Source: Micrasema longulum
Lineage: Eukaryota > Arthropoda > Insecta > Trichoptera > Brachycentridae
NCBI GenBank assembly: GCA_022494885.1
Contig: JAGVSM010003414.1
Coordinates: 248,001 to 312,000, forward strand
Direction: 5' to 3'
DNA length: 64,000 nt
Part shown: piece after piece, positions 10,434 to 20,973 of the stretch
Numbering within the stretch: position 1 is the first letter of the stretch
How the letters are laid out: every line of letters begins with the position of its first letter
Program-made: the position numbers and the translations under genes
The notes under the pieces: model-generated
Database searches by the model: none
The model's input: the letters and a program-made list of their open reading frames with translations, nothing else
What the model was told of the DNA's origin: nothing

Positions 10434-11035
10434 ACTCATTGGTGCGAAGCAGACTTAAGTGTGAATCTCTGATCTGGGCGCCTTACGAATTGAAGTACTA
10501 TCTTATGCTGGAGATGGTTCTGAAGAAATTTCTAAGGTATCATTACTTAAGGGAATTCGGATAGTATCCGTCGTTGTACGCGTCTGACCTCATACTGGGA
10601 ATGCTTGGCTACAATAGTTAGTAGGAAAGAAGAAGTGCATACTTGCTTTTGTATTTTTTTCGATAATTCCGTGGTATTACGATCAACATAGGTGTAATGG
10701 AGAGTATTTTTCTTAATGTTCCTAATGACTACCTTAGACATAGGCAGCTTAAGCTGTTTTATCTTCATCCTCGCAGATCCAACCTGTCGATGGTAATGCC
10801 AGTAGGAAGAGCAATGTCTTTACTCAACCGTATCTCTTCGGATATCGACATCTTTCATATTAGTGAAAAAAAATTCAGAGAAGATATCATCCCTTTTCTA
10901 TAATTGCTGGGTATTTTTATTTTACCATCTTTGTATATTTAAATTTTAGTATAAATTTTTTAGTATTATGTATGCATTGAAATATTTTTGTAATGTACAT
11001 AAACGTATTTAAAATAAATAAATTGAAATTAAATA
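10434..11035 (+). mobile_element. 5'-truncated Jockey-like LINE with 3' UTR
   Basis: The plus strand reads SRLKCESLIWAPY, then LKKFLRYHYLREFG, a stop at the next codon, LILGMLGYNS, and after further lesions VPNDYLRHRQLKLFYLHP and RSNLSMVMPVGRA, ending at 10903. This order (LIW-P, LGM-GY, VP---R) is typical of the region downstream of the Jockey-type reverse transcriptase. A 3' UTR runs to an AAATAAATAAATTG tail near 11020. At least three nonsense or frameshift changes make it inactive. Confidence 0.85.
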
Positions 11036-11079
11036 TCGTCTCAATATATACCGATGAAAATAGCCGTTCATAATCGCGG

Positions 11080-11245
11080 CTCAGGGACAAATTTACGTTG
11101 CAGTGTAAAACCTAAACAAATGTTTCATGTCGACTCTCCCAGGAATTGAACCCTGGACTTCAAACATGGTAGGCGAACGCGCAAACCGCTACACTGCGAG
11201 TCAGACTATCTCCAATCGATTTTATTTTTCGGAGTACCTGAGACT
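11080..11245 (-). mobile_element. SINE family A, leader-bearing subtype, truncated
   Basis: On the minus strand the leader (CTCAGGTACTCCG, then ATCGATTGGAG) precedes a tRNA-like head with GCAGTGTAGCGG (box A) and GGTTCAATTCC (box B). The body is lost beyond about 11080. Confidence 0.75.
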
Positions 11246-11404
11246 AACCATTTAGACAAGAATACGTGTCCGAAATTCTGGTAATATTTTCCACGCAGAA
11301 CTATATTATTTATTCGCCCAAACACCAATTAAACATAAATACGGTTACCAGTGCACCGTAAAGTTAAAAAAAATGGCACCAATATATGTATTTAATTATT
11401 ATAA

Positions 11405-11705
11405 TACTCCCAGTCTGCACCATATGGTGCATAGAGCACCGCATTGGTACAGTGCAACAAACAAATACATCGTATCCCAATCGTCTGATACAGAAAGTAA
11501 ATGTAATCACCCGTTCGCTTCAAATGCCAGTCCAGGAAAAATACAGTATCACAGTGTAAAACCGTTTTTCAAAACATTATTTCGTATCGACCATGCCTGG
11601 AATCAAACCCGCAAGCATAATAGGCGAATGCGCCAGCCAACACACTACGAGGTGGGCTTTTCTCCACTCGATTTCCTTTTTCGGCTTTTTTTACCTGAGA
11701 GAACA
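11405..11705 (-). mobile_element. SINE family A, leader-bearing, near full-length
   Basis: From right to left on the minus strand: CTCTCAGGTAAAAAAAGCC leader, GGAAATCGAGTGGAG, tRNA-like head with GTAGTGTGTTGG (box A) and GGTTTGATTCC (box B), body CTGGACTGGCATTTGAAGCG, then CAATGCGGTGCTCTATGCAC. It shows the full order leader, head, body and tail. Plus-strand open frames across it are shadows. Confidence 0.8.
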
Positions 11706-12244
11706 TAACTGTGTTTTATCCAGACACCCGACTAATTTTTTGAAAATCATTTTATATATTGATTACGCCTTTTTCTGTGTTATCTATTTCTATAAGTTAG
11801 AGACCGTATCCCGATTAATTTATCACGACATTTGTATTATGTATCAGCCCTCTTTCATCTTCTCCAAGTAGGGTCCATCTCGTGATACATCCCGCTCTAT
11901 CGCGTGTGAATCTCCCCTATTTATCTCCTTGCTGGCGATAAATTACCTTAACTGACTATACCCGTACTCGACTTCTAACAAAATCTCGTGTATTCATGTG
12001 CAAGTAAGTTAAAAATCAACTATCGAACCCTTTATTTACAGGGAGAAAACATGTTAAGATTTGTAATCAAAATTTAAATTTAAATATTTGCCATTGAACC
12101 ACTTATTACTTATTTAATTACCTACCGGTTTTGGAGCTACACGCGCCCTTTATCAAAGTAAAATTGAAAATTATACCTCGATAAAGAAAAAAAACTTATT
12201 TTATAATTTCAGCAGTCCCGTGAGTCAAATGCATTTATAATTTA
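11706..12244. other. Unassigned DNA
   Basis: No coding signature; a mildly GC-richer stretch lies near 11870-11960. Confidence 0.4.
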
Positions 12245-12923
12245 CTAGCGGACCCGACAAACGTTGTCCTGCCCGAACGTTGGCAAAAGACTTTTCATTG
12301 ATAAGTAGGTACCTAGGTACTTGTTTGTAATTTAATTCCAAAACTAAAAATTGTTAATATTCGAATATTGAATTTAAGTAGGTACCTAGGTACTTGTTTA
12401 TGGTTGAATTCCAAAACATAAAATAAATATTTTTTCGAATACGGCATTATTTTTGCAAACTTCAAACTCCGGTCTTCTCTCCAACAGAGTGGTGTACTTA
12501 TGTAGGAATACGATTTTTTTTTTATGTATTGCATTTAATATTATTTTAGTATAACCAAAAATCCAGTAAAAAGAAATAAATGGGTAGAAATTGTAAGGAA
12601 CTTAAGGAAAGAATTTGATTTAGATCCACAAAAAATGAATGCTGTTTATATACATTCAATAACAAACTTTTTTATACACTAAAAAACAACATACTTCCAT
12701 TTTTTTCTTTGTAAATACATTATCCTCGAATGCAACCCTGGTAGATCGATGAATAAAGCATTTATGATCCTTACTTCTTTTTTACATATTAGATTGAAGA
12801 TTTTAATACCTACGAACACACACAGCGCAAAGATCTATATTTCTCTGGAAACTGCACGTAAATCGGTTAAGCCGTTTATGCGAAGTTCAGTGACATCACA
12901 CGTACAGAGGAATTATATATAGA
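12245..12923 (-). mobile_element. Non-autonomous Helitron, copy 2, full-length (679 bp)
   Basis: On the minus strand it starts TCTATATATAATTCC and ends GTTTGTCGGGTCCGCTAG, with T as the next base, matching Helitron rules (5' TC, 3' CTRR, insertion before T). It contains two direct units about 74 bp apart, each with GTAGGTACCTAGGTAC and a similar tail. The copy at 41490-42168 has exactly the same length. No Rep/helicase coding remains, so replication would have needed an autonomous relative. Confidence 0.82.
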
Positions 12924-13284
12924 GAATTAGAATAGAAGATTTTACGCGAGGCAATAAATCAAGTATTTATGTCAAGTAGTATTTTGTGTTTGTAGATGTT
13001 TGGAATGAGGGGGTTGAAGCGCGATCATTTGCGTTTGTTCTAATGTTAGACACTTAGTATACATTTATCGTAGTGGTAATTTATTATTGTGCAGAAGATA
13101 TTTTTTTGGTTTGGCGGAATGACATAATCCATTTTATTTCTACTTGCCTGCACGATTTATTTTTTTAGGCCATTTTCAACATTTTCTCGCTACTTATTGA
13201 TTTTATGGATAGTGGAAGTAGGTTATAGATTTTAATAGCATATTACTCGAAATTCCTTTGACCGAATATGGTACGGTTTTTAAT
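12924..13284. other. Unassigned DNA
   Basis: No recognised repeat or gene between the Helitron and the next SINE-like half element. Confidence 0.4.
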
Positions 13285-13440
13285 TTATTATTATTATTTA
13301 GCTGCAGGCAAACTCATCAACTAGTATACCATGAGGCCGATCAATCTCTTCTGTATTTCCTTCTCAAGATTGTCGTCATGAAGTACTTACTAAATTAATA
13401 AAAGTAATGTTATACAATGTGTAAAACATCTCCAGTCTAA
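13285..13440 (-). repeat. Interspersed repeat L5 (A-box half of a tRNA-like head), copy 1
   Basis: The reverse complement reads GAGATTGATCGGCCTCATGG then TATACTAGTTGATGAGTTTG and an (AATAATAAT) tail. Copies at 33.35, 46.1 and 62.3 kb show the same block. The segment TCGGCCTCATGGTGTACTGG resembles the first half of the SINE A head, but box B is absent. Confidence 0.6.
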
Positions 13441-14297
13441 TTTTACCGTTTTTCGTAAATTCTATGACCCACCGCGAACGCTGTAAAAAAATTCTTAAGG
13501 AAATTTCATTATTTGAAAACACTCCTAGGCAAATTACCAGGACCTGTTGCATTACGAAACGTTATATTTATACAATTTAATTAATTATTTTTTCGAAATT
13601 GACAAAATAGGCTGTTTAATCTTTAGTTTTTCTTGCAGCACGTTTTTACAAAACACAGCAAATTTTTAATTTATAACATTTTTTTTCTCAACTCTTTTTG
13701 GTGCAACTGGCTCACAAAAACAGTTTATTTTTTTAAACTGTGTTTTTCTATTTGTATTTTTACATCAGTGCAATTAGATTTATTCTTTAATTAATCCATA
13801 ACGGTACTGCAAAATTCCTATAAATACGCCATAAGATGCGTGTCTTTTAGTCATTAACTTGAGCTAGCTCCAATTATTATTGATTAAGAATTATTTACTT
13901 TATATAAATTATATTTGTCATTATATTATACATGATATAAAGCAATGTCTATTTAAACGCATTCTCATAAATATAAATCATGCAAGTATAGCTTTCAATT
14001 CATTTTTTTCCACAAAATAACTTCGTCCATACAAACCCCGCGGCCTTGTTTTTAATTTAATCTAGGCAATACTGGTGTAAATTTTTACTATTTTTATTTG
14101 TTTCCATTAACATGCCAAATTAAATCACGCGAAATTGATTTTTTTAATTTAAATTAAATATATTATTATTTTTTCGCGGAAAATTAAAAAGTTTAAAGAA
14201 AAATAATAGTAGATAATATATTTTTCAGTCCTCCCGTCTTAAATCGATTATGTTTATAATTTTTTTTTACTCTGTCAATTGATTTATTTTGTTCAAT
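13441..14297. other. AT-rich DNA
   Basis: A fragment near 13490-13550 (ATTCTTAAGGAAATTTC, CCAGGACCTG) resembles sequences at 28.8 and 39.3 kb, suggesting a further decayed repeat family. Otherwise nothing is recognised. Confidence 0.4.
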
Positions 14298-14640
14298 GAT
14301 GTTAGTGAATATTAGTATTTAACCACTAACCGACTTTTTATGTCTACCGATTTCGAGACGTATCCGTCTCTTTATCAGGACATTCATTACACCAAAATTC
14401 CCGTACTAAAATACACAATCACCTTTACCGTCACCGTATACATATTATTTACAAAAAAAAAACATAAATTACATCCACAGTTAAAGGGGATGCAAACACC
14501 ACCATCTCCGAACATGCACTAAAATTATGTTAATAACATTCAGCGATATGTTGCAGAATTTGTTTGGAAGGGGTTAGGAAGGGGAGGGACTAAGTGGTTG
14601 AACGTTACACGAATAGTTAATTTTTAAATAAAAAAGTCGG
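14298..14640. mobile_element. TIR element family M2, copy 1 (right end missing)
   Basis: Left end GTTAGTGAATATTAG then TATTTAACCACTAACCGAC matches the TIR of the full copy at 35650-36178. Downstream blocks CCTTTACCGTCACCGTA, CCGAACATGCACTAAAATTA and TAAGTGGTTGAACGTTACAC are shared. The right TIR is not recognisable. A small hammerhead-like core lies at 14347-14378. Confidence 0.75.
14347..14378 (-). ncRNA. Hammerhead-ribozyme-like core (degenerate)
   Basis: On the minus strand: CTGATAA, one A, a perfect 6-bp stem GAGACG/CGTCTC closed by GATA, then GAAA. A functional hammerhead needs CUGANGA; here the G is changed to A. A partial stem III (CGG with a CGGT farther on) can be drawn, but no stem I. 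It is at best a relic. Confidence 0.25.
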
Positions 14641-15410
14641 TCATATTTAATTATGAATTATGGGAATATTATTTTTCAATTTATTTATTTATTTACTTTG
14701 TGTTTGTTGTAATTTGGAGTACAAACTTTTAAATCACTAAAACTGTATATTTTATTTTTATTTTTTTAATACATTATCATGTCATTTTGATTTTTAAAAG
14801 TTTCAATAGAAGCTTTGTATTCCAGGTTGAAGAAAAATAACATATGTATAGCTTGCTAAGTATCGAGTATCATTTGTACTCGGTGTTGTGACATAAAGTG
14901 TCAAAAAAAAGTTAAACCGCTCTCATGTCAAGTTGAAGAAATTCTTAGGCGTCCTTGTTCTACGATCATGACGTAATGATAACATTTTACCATGACGAAA
15001 TTATTTTTAGTTTTTGGATTATGGAATTTTATATTAATAGTTGGTTTTTTCATACACAGATTATATTTTAATCATAAATAACATTTAAATACCCAGTAAG
15101 GGCACAATACATAACTCGTATGCCTATGAACCTTCCCTGACACCTTACAAAAGACTGTCTCGAGTCCGGGCTTTTCTTGTGTTTGTTTTGATAAAAAATA
15201 TATTTTTTAATTTTATCAACAATCTTACAAACATTTTATCAGTGTATTTATGTATTTACATAATATGTTGATGAGATAACTGAATTATTGGAAAAACTCA
15301 GTAAAACCGCACCATAAAAAACCTTTTTGAAACCCTTAATATTGAAAATAAATTACATTATTATTACTATTACTAATAATAATAATTATTATTATTGATT
15401 ATTGGCTCTG
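14641..15410. other. AT-rich DNA with an ATT microsatellite
   Basis: An imperfect (ATT/AAT)n tract occupies about 15357-15403. No other feature recognised. Confidence 0.5.
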
Positions 15411-15990
15411 AACTTAAGCTCGCAACTGTAATGGCTCAAAATTATACAGCGGGGAGACTGTACGTCATAGTTCAAACGCTTCTATATACCTCCGTGAAAA
15501 ATGTCAACGCTTATCAGTTTATGTTGTAGCTCTTCGTTCTAATTCTCAAGGCACTCTCTTAATACCCATCCACAATTCCTTTTTCTTCTCTAACTCATAT
15601 AGTGACCATGTGGCTCGACTGTGGAATCGTCTCCCATCCACTATCAGAGATGTTGCTACAGTATCTCTGTTTTAATCACGTCTAAAGAAACATCTCCTTT
15701 CTCTTCTTTAATCTCTCCTCCTTTCCTCTTTCCTCTTTATTCCTTTTTCCCATTGAGTCATAGTATTGATTTAAAGTATTTTAAATACAAATACAATTAT
15801 TTCTGTTTTATTTGTTTATCTTTAGTTTTTATCTTTAGTTTTTTATCTTGTTATTCTATTAAATATGTTTTGCGACACGAATTACAAAAATAAATCATTT
15901 TTTTTATTGGTTGGTTGGAATAAATTGCCATTTGGCAATAAATCTGCCAGTGTACAATTAAAATTGTGTACAAAAAGTCAAATAAATTAT
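15411..15990 (+). mobile_element. 5'-truncated LINE (family D), C-terminus and 3' UTR
   Basis: The plus strand encodes LRSNSQGTLLIPIH, then SYSDHVARLWNRLPSTIRD, the common '(A/V)xxLWNxLPxxIR' end of Jockey/CR1-type reverse transcriptases, followed by a stop and LKKHLLSLL. The 3' UTR ends with a hairpin (TTGCCATTTGGCAA) and CAAATAAATTATTAAC. Two copies of the same family lie at 23.4-24.06 kb and one in reverse at 45.0-45.3 kb. Confidence 0.85.
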
Positions 15991-16002
15991 TAACAAAACA
16001 AC

Positions 16003-16100
16003 AAAGATGTCTAGGCATTTACAGGGCTTATGACCTGTCATTGGCCACTTTACACAATGCGTAACATTCACCGTTTCGCCTATGTTTGGCTTTTCAATAT
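16003..16100 (+). mobile_element. M1 terminal fragment
   Basis: GTCTAGGCATTTACAGGGCT, ATGACCTGTCATTGG and CACTTTACACAATGCG match one end of family M1 directly after the LINE tail; the other end is missing. Confidence 0.65.
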
Positions 16101-16189
16101 AATTTCTGACAAACAATTTATCTTTCAAACAAAAACGTGATATAAATACCTGTTTAGAAAAAAAAAAAGTGTTATTTTTAAAACAACTA

Positions 16190-16475
16190 AGGATATTTCA
16201 TTTAAATTATTTATTGACAGTTCTTGATGGAATTCCATTGTTATGATGTAATAACTTATATTTACTTTACACTTAAGATTAGTAATTATTATTAATTATT
16301 ATTACACTTAGTTTTATATAAATTATCCTTACACTGTATAATATTCACTAGTCTGAAGAGGCCCATTAGAGAGTGAAAGCGCTAATTGGTCAAAATAAAT
16401 AAGTGGAAGTGTACCAAGTATTTTTTAAATTAATAACTTATATGTAAATATAAGTTATTACATCAACTAAGAATA
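16190..16475. repeat. Interspersed repeat M4 with small inverted repeats
   Basis: TGATGTAATAACTTATATTT near 16240 is mirrored near 16440-16467, and the segment AATAAGTGGAAGTGTACCAAG is shared with 56.76 kb. Class unknown. Confidence 0.45.
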
Positions 16476-17156
16476 TTATGATCGGTAAATTTATTGATTG
16501 AATATTAATTAAATCGAATAATGTATTTTGTTTTTTGTTAATATTTATGACGATAAAATGGGATAAAAATGTAGAACATATTAATTCGACTTCGTAAATT
16601 ATAATTACAATGTTGTAGTATTGTGGTCATGTTCGAATTTATTATGATTTCGTTCTCTCTAAGAATGCCGCAAAATCATCATACGTAACATAGCGATGTT
16701 CATTTAGTTAAAACAACTCGTTCTACATATTATATTAAAGTGATTGTAATATTTCACCGAGTACTAAGTGAATGAATAATATGTATAATGAAGCGTCTGT
16801 ACGATATCACGCTAGTTTCCCATCTGGGGGAAATGTTTCGCGGTCAGAGTTATTATATCGTGTAAATAACGCTCATCTAATCCGAAACACGCTATGGACT
16901 TATCTTTACGTCTGTTGGCGTTGAGCACTCACATCACCTCTGCATGGCGAAAAATAGCGGAGAATCGAACCTAATATGAGCAAAAGCGGTTATCCCGCCA
17001 GACCGAACTTGCATATAAACCACAGCTTAAAATGTACTTGCATATCGCAGGGGCGAACCGTGAATAGAAGCGATTATGCGTAGCTTACCATTACATTTGA
17101 CATCCATAATAATGTTTTACGGTAACTTTATTTGCAGAAAAACAAACTTTTAATTA
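16476..17156. other. Unassigned DNA with a GC-richer patch
   Basis: About 16810-17090 has higher GC (TTTCCCATCTGGGGGAAATG palindrome near 16816-16835) and no repeat partner elsewhere in the window. No frame is convincing. Confidence 0.35.
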
Positions 17157-17906
17157 CTTTTTTTATTTCATTTTTATTTTATTTCATTGGAAAGCAAACA
17201 GACATTTATAAATTTATAAGATACAATTTTACAATAAATTCATATCATAAAGTCTAATTAGATGCTTCCACATAATATTGTTATTGTTTTTGTAAATGTT
17301 GTCACATAAAAGTTATACATAACATAAAATAACTAATACAAAACTTATAATATTACTAGAAAAGTAAATGTTAATATAATACATATTATTCAAAATATAT
17401 CTACTTTTGAATATTGGTCATACAGTTGCACATTATAATATATAACACAAATATAGTTGACCATACAATGTACATTTATAATGTGCCAACATACAGAACT
17501 GCACATAACCTGCATAATATAGGCTGCGGATTTAAGGCGTAACATCATAACTTAAATTATTTTTGGAAATTTCACTTTTAAAGGAAGTTAAAGATGTGTT
17601 ATTAATATCAATACAATTTAATTTCTGATTACACATATTGCAGGTTCTATTTACAAATGAATTTTGAAAAGATTTAGTGAGACATTTATAAATTTTAAAA
17701 AGAGATTGGTTTCTGGTCTGCGTTACCGGGACTCTAAAATTAATAAGTGATTGAATCTTAGGGCAATCTATCATGTTATTCAAAATTTTATACATTAAAA
17801 TTGCGTCATAAATCATGTATTTTTCTCCAAATATTAATAAAGCGCGCCCAGCGACAGCAATGAGCCAAGGAACTAGCCGCTTACTACAGCTTATTTCTTC
17901 ATTCAA
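17157..17906 (-). mobile_element. 5'-truncated LINE (Jockey/CR1-like)
   Basis: A 124-residue minus-strand frame (17906-17532) contains YDAILMYKILNNMIDCP and SLINFRVPVTQTRNQSLF, the 'NFRVP' block also seen at 1209-1578, and ends SKNNLSYDVTP. It is the longest uninterrupted transposon frame in the window. An AT-rich 3' UTR continues to about 17157 with a TTTATTTCATTTTTATTTTA tract. The catalytic half of the reverse transcriptase is missing. Confidence 0.85.
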
Positions 17907-18601
17907 ATAAGTGTACTATATTTTAAACATGTGGTGGGATTTTTCTCCTAGAGTAAACTTTCAGATTACACAAATTCTTTGAATATTTTCGATTTGGAAA
18001 ATAGTGTTTTAAACATTGTTTCTTAAGGACTATTTTTCTTTGAGATGATACTTTTGACATATGACTCGCAACACATGTGGCGCTCAACGCGGCCGTTTTT
18101 AGCATTATTTATTTCTTGAACAAATCGGCTAGTTGACATTTCAATCGTAATGAGAATACCTAATACTGACTGAATTCATTGTGCTATTTTTTATACACTT
18201 TTGTGTAAGCCGTGTGTTAAATGAATGGATACTATAGCTACACATTATAATATATTACGAAGTTATGTCGTTAGAGTTGATTTCATAGATGAGGGTTGTT
18301 GTATCTTACAGAAAAAAAAACAATTTATAGTAGGTATATATAACTTACATTATATTATGTACCCACTTTGTAGATACAAATAATTTATTTTTTTATAGCT
18401 TACTTGTAAATAAAATAACCGCTCGCCACTGGCATATCGCTGTTTTACAACCGAAAGTGACCATCTGCAAAAGCCTACTGAATGCTTCAAAACTGTGCTT
18501 ATTTATCCCTCTGGAAATTGTCCTGTAACGTCGCGCGTCGTGTTACGTCAAGCAAAAGACTAGATATTTTGAAATACGGGTATTTAAAAACAAAAAAATC
18601 A
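17907..18601. other. Unassigned DNA
   Basis: A GC-richer strip at about 18418-18560 borders the fold-back element; its frames carry no known motif. Confidence 0.4.
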
Positions 18602-19070
18602 CAATATGTTTCTTTTTTGGGTGATACCGTGTGTGTTGGATTCGTTCTGACATTTCAGCTACCATTGCAGAAGCCATCTTCAGGGTGAACTGTGTGTTTT
18701 GTAGAAAATAGTATGTGTTTAAGTAGACACCGGACATTTTTTCGCCTTCGAACCAAAATGTTCACATAAACCCAGTAATTACAGTGCGCGTATCATAAAC
18801 GAGGCAATTGAAATGCACAAATACCCAAATAACATAAACAAAGACGACGGGCTCTAATTAAACTTAACATGGTTAACACCACTACATACTACAAAAACGA
18901 ATAGAAATATGCTTTCTGCCGACTGCGACACGGTGCAAATTACTTGTAATTAAGCACATACCACTTTCTACGAAACACACAGTTTACTCTGTTGATGACT
19001 CCTGCAATGGTAGCCGAAACGTCGGAACAAATCTAACACACATAGTATCACCCAAAAAATAAACATATTG
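18602..19070. mobile_element. Fold-back element with about 121-bp arms
   Basis: The left arm (18602-18722, starting CAATATGTTTCTTTTTTGGG) and right arm (18949-19070, ending CCCAAAAAATAAACATATTG) are inverted copies with scattered mismatches, including CTACCATTGCAG/CTGCAATGGTAG and AACTGTGTGTTT/AAACACACAGTT. The centre of about 226 bp is unique. The right arm carries the palindrome CCGAAACGTCGG. No coding capacity. Confidence 0.8.
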
Positions 19071-19159
19071 ACAACAGTGACCGTGAAAACCTTCGCACCT
19101 ATTTAACACATTGATTTATTATTTTCTTTTTTAAAAGAAGTATTTATGTTGTTATGATT

Positions 19160-19318
19160 TACCCAAATATTTAATTTTGAGGGCCATTTTCAACGAGCTG
19201 TAAATAACTCACTATTTAAAAAAAAATGGAATCAAGTTGGGGTTTAGTGGGATTCAAACCACGGAACTTTGGTCGGTGAATCCGAGACACTAGCCACAGG
19301 ACCACAACCCGATCTATT
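19160..19318 (-). mobile_element. SINE family B, copy 2
   Basis: The reverse complement shows GATCGGGTTGTGGTCCTGTG, TGGCTAGTGTC, a box B-like GGTTTGAATCCC, CAACTTGATTCCATTTTT and the GAGTTATTTACAGCTCG hairpin. Confidence 0.75.
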
Positions 19319-20039
19319 AATTTATTCATGCAAAGATACATTCTACAAAAAAATATTAACGTGTCCCTAACTCCATGATGGCCATGAGGCCAAGAGCCTT
19401 GCGTTGAGTTGGTGTGGAACATAATCAGTAGAAGCATACATACAAGTATTATTAAGGAATACAAAAATAACAATTATTGCATCTGTGCAATATCTCGCTG
19501 TAGTCTCCTGCGATCGTCTATTTCCTTAGACAAAATCCAAACATGTACACTTCTCCAGAAAATGGCTTTCGTTTTGGAAAACTAAATATGTTCATCCGGG
19601 ACATTTGGGGCTCTTGGGGCCAAAAAAGGGAAATTTCTGTGGACGAAAGTCATACGTGTTTTGGATATTAAATAATATATATATATTGCACCTGAGCGAT
19701 AATGATGGTAAGAGTCCAAAATTGTAATTTTTAGTTAGTACGCTGAAATGTTCCTGAATATATTTTCTATCCGCACAATTAACGACGTAATTATTAAAAA
19801 TATTTGTCTGTTCTTTAAATTAAAAATGTCAATGTTGAAAGTTTTTTTTTTTTTATTCAAGAAATAATAATTGCACAATGATTAATATGCCATTGTTGTT
19901 TCTAAAACATTTAAATAGCATTTAGATAGCACACGTGAGTAAACTGTACGTTGTGCCTCTGTTTTTGCGAATGAATTACTGACAGCCCAGGTGTGAGTAA
20001 AACTGCTCATCCGTAAAAATGAGTTATTTGTATCGTGGC
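19319..20039. other. Unassigned DNA
   Basis: The minus-strand frame near 19216-19473 overlaps SINE B and is not a gene. The rest has no recognised feature. Confidence 0.4.
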
Positions 20040-20640
20040 ACTATTTTTTTATTTTTTATTTTTATTTATTTAATTTTACAATACGCCCAAGGGGCATTTA
20101 CAAAAAATATACAGGTAAGTACAAACATAGTGCGTAAAAATTTAAAAGATAAACAATGCTTTTTTGTATACATTAAGTACAATAAGAAGCATACTGCCAT
20201 GCAAAATAAAAAGTGAAACTTTACATAGTAAAAAAGGAAAAAAAAATTAAATGGATAGAATAAAAGTAATTGAATTAAAAAGCAAATTGTAAATTACTTT
20301 TAAAGAATTCAAACAAAAAATAAATACATTTTTATATACTTATGAGTATAAAAAAATGGTATCAACAAATTATTGTTAAAAACAAATAATGAAAATTAGT
20401 TAACAGTAAGTATATATGTGAAAATAATATAATATACGGTACATAAAAATATTTGATAAATTAATATCAGAAAGAGATAAGATAATAATAATACACATCA
20501 AAAACAGAGAAAGAATTGTATGAAAAAGAAAGTTTTATTACGACATTAATAATTTGTTTCAAACAGTGCATTTAAGAACGTTTTAAAATTGATAATTGTC
20601 GTATGAAAAATGTCTCTTCTATTCTAGAGATGCGATATAT
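20040..20640 (-). mobile_element. LINE 3' UTR (family F)
   Basis: On the minus strand the end reads AATGCCCCTTGGGCGTAT then TGTAAAATTAAATAAATAAA. The same terminal hairpin and tail occur at 25.9 and 34.87 kb and in altered form near 768. No coding sequence is convincing upstream. Confidence 0.6.
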
Positions 20641-20897
20641 ACTGTTTAATAATCTATTTTCCGTCATTATAAAAATAATCATAATATGAACTAATTTGTG
20701 TCCGTTTTGCAGTTGGTCACTTTTGCTTGTATGACGACGATATCCAGATATTGTGGTAATTAATAATTCCTCCTAGAAACACCAGGGTGCCAGTGTAGTT
20801 ACATGCCATCAGGCGCCTTGGACCAGATAACATCGGCGAACTTATTGTTCAAAACGATAACGATATGTGGAATATTGTGTTTTCGTTTTCGACTTAC
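20641..20897. other. Unassigned DNA 3' of the candidate exon
   Basis: Would be intron if the exon call is right; GC rises from about 20780. Confidence 0.3.
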
Positions 20898-20973
20898 CGC
20901 GCAATTGAAAAATCGCTTTCTCACGCGTTCGAAAAGATAAGAGTTCAACGCGTAGTAGACAAAAAACCCGGTG
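20898..20973 (-). CDS. Candidate internal exon of a host gene
   Basis: On the minus strand a 76-bp open segment is framed by a strong acceptor (TTTTCTTTCACAG) and a perfect donor (GTAAGT). It encodes TGFFVYYALNSYLFERVRKR followed by FFNCA, entering in phase 2 and leaving in phase 0. GC is well above the surroundings and third positions favour G/C in several codons (GCG, CGC, GTG). The peptide looks like the end of a membrane helix followed by a basic loop, but I do not recognise the family. It could be chance; the evidence is splice consensus plus composition only. Confidence 0.35.

Noticed and set aside
16350..16385. Second hammerhead-like motif (CTGAAGA ... GAAA)
   Set aside because: The bases between cannot form a closing stem II.
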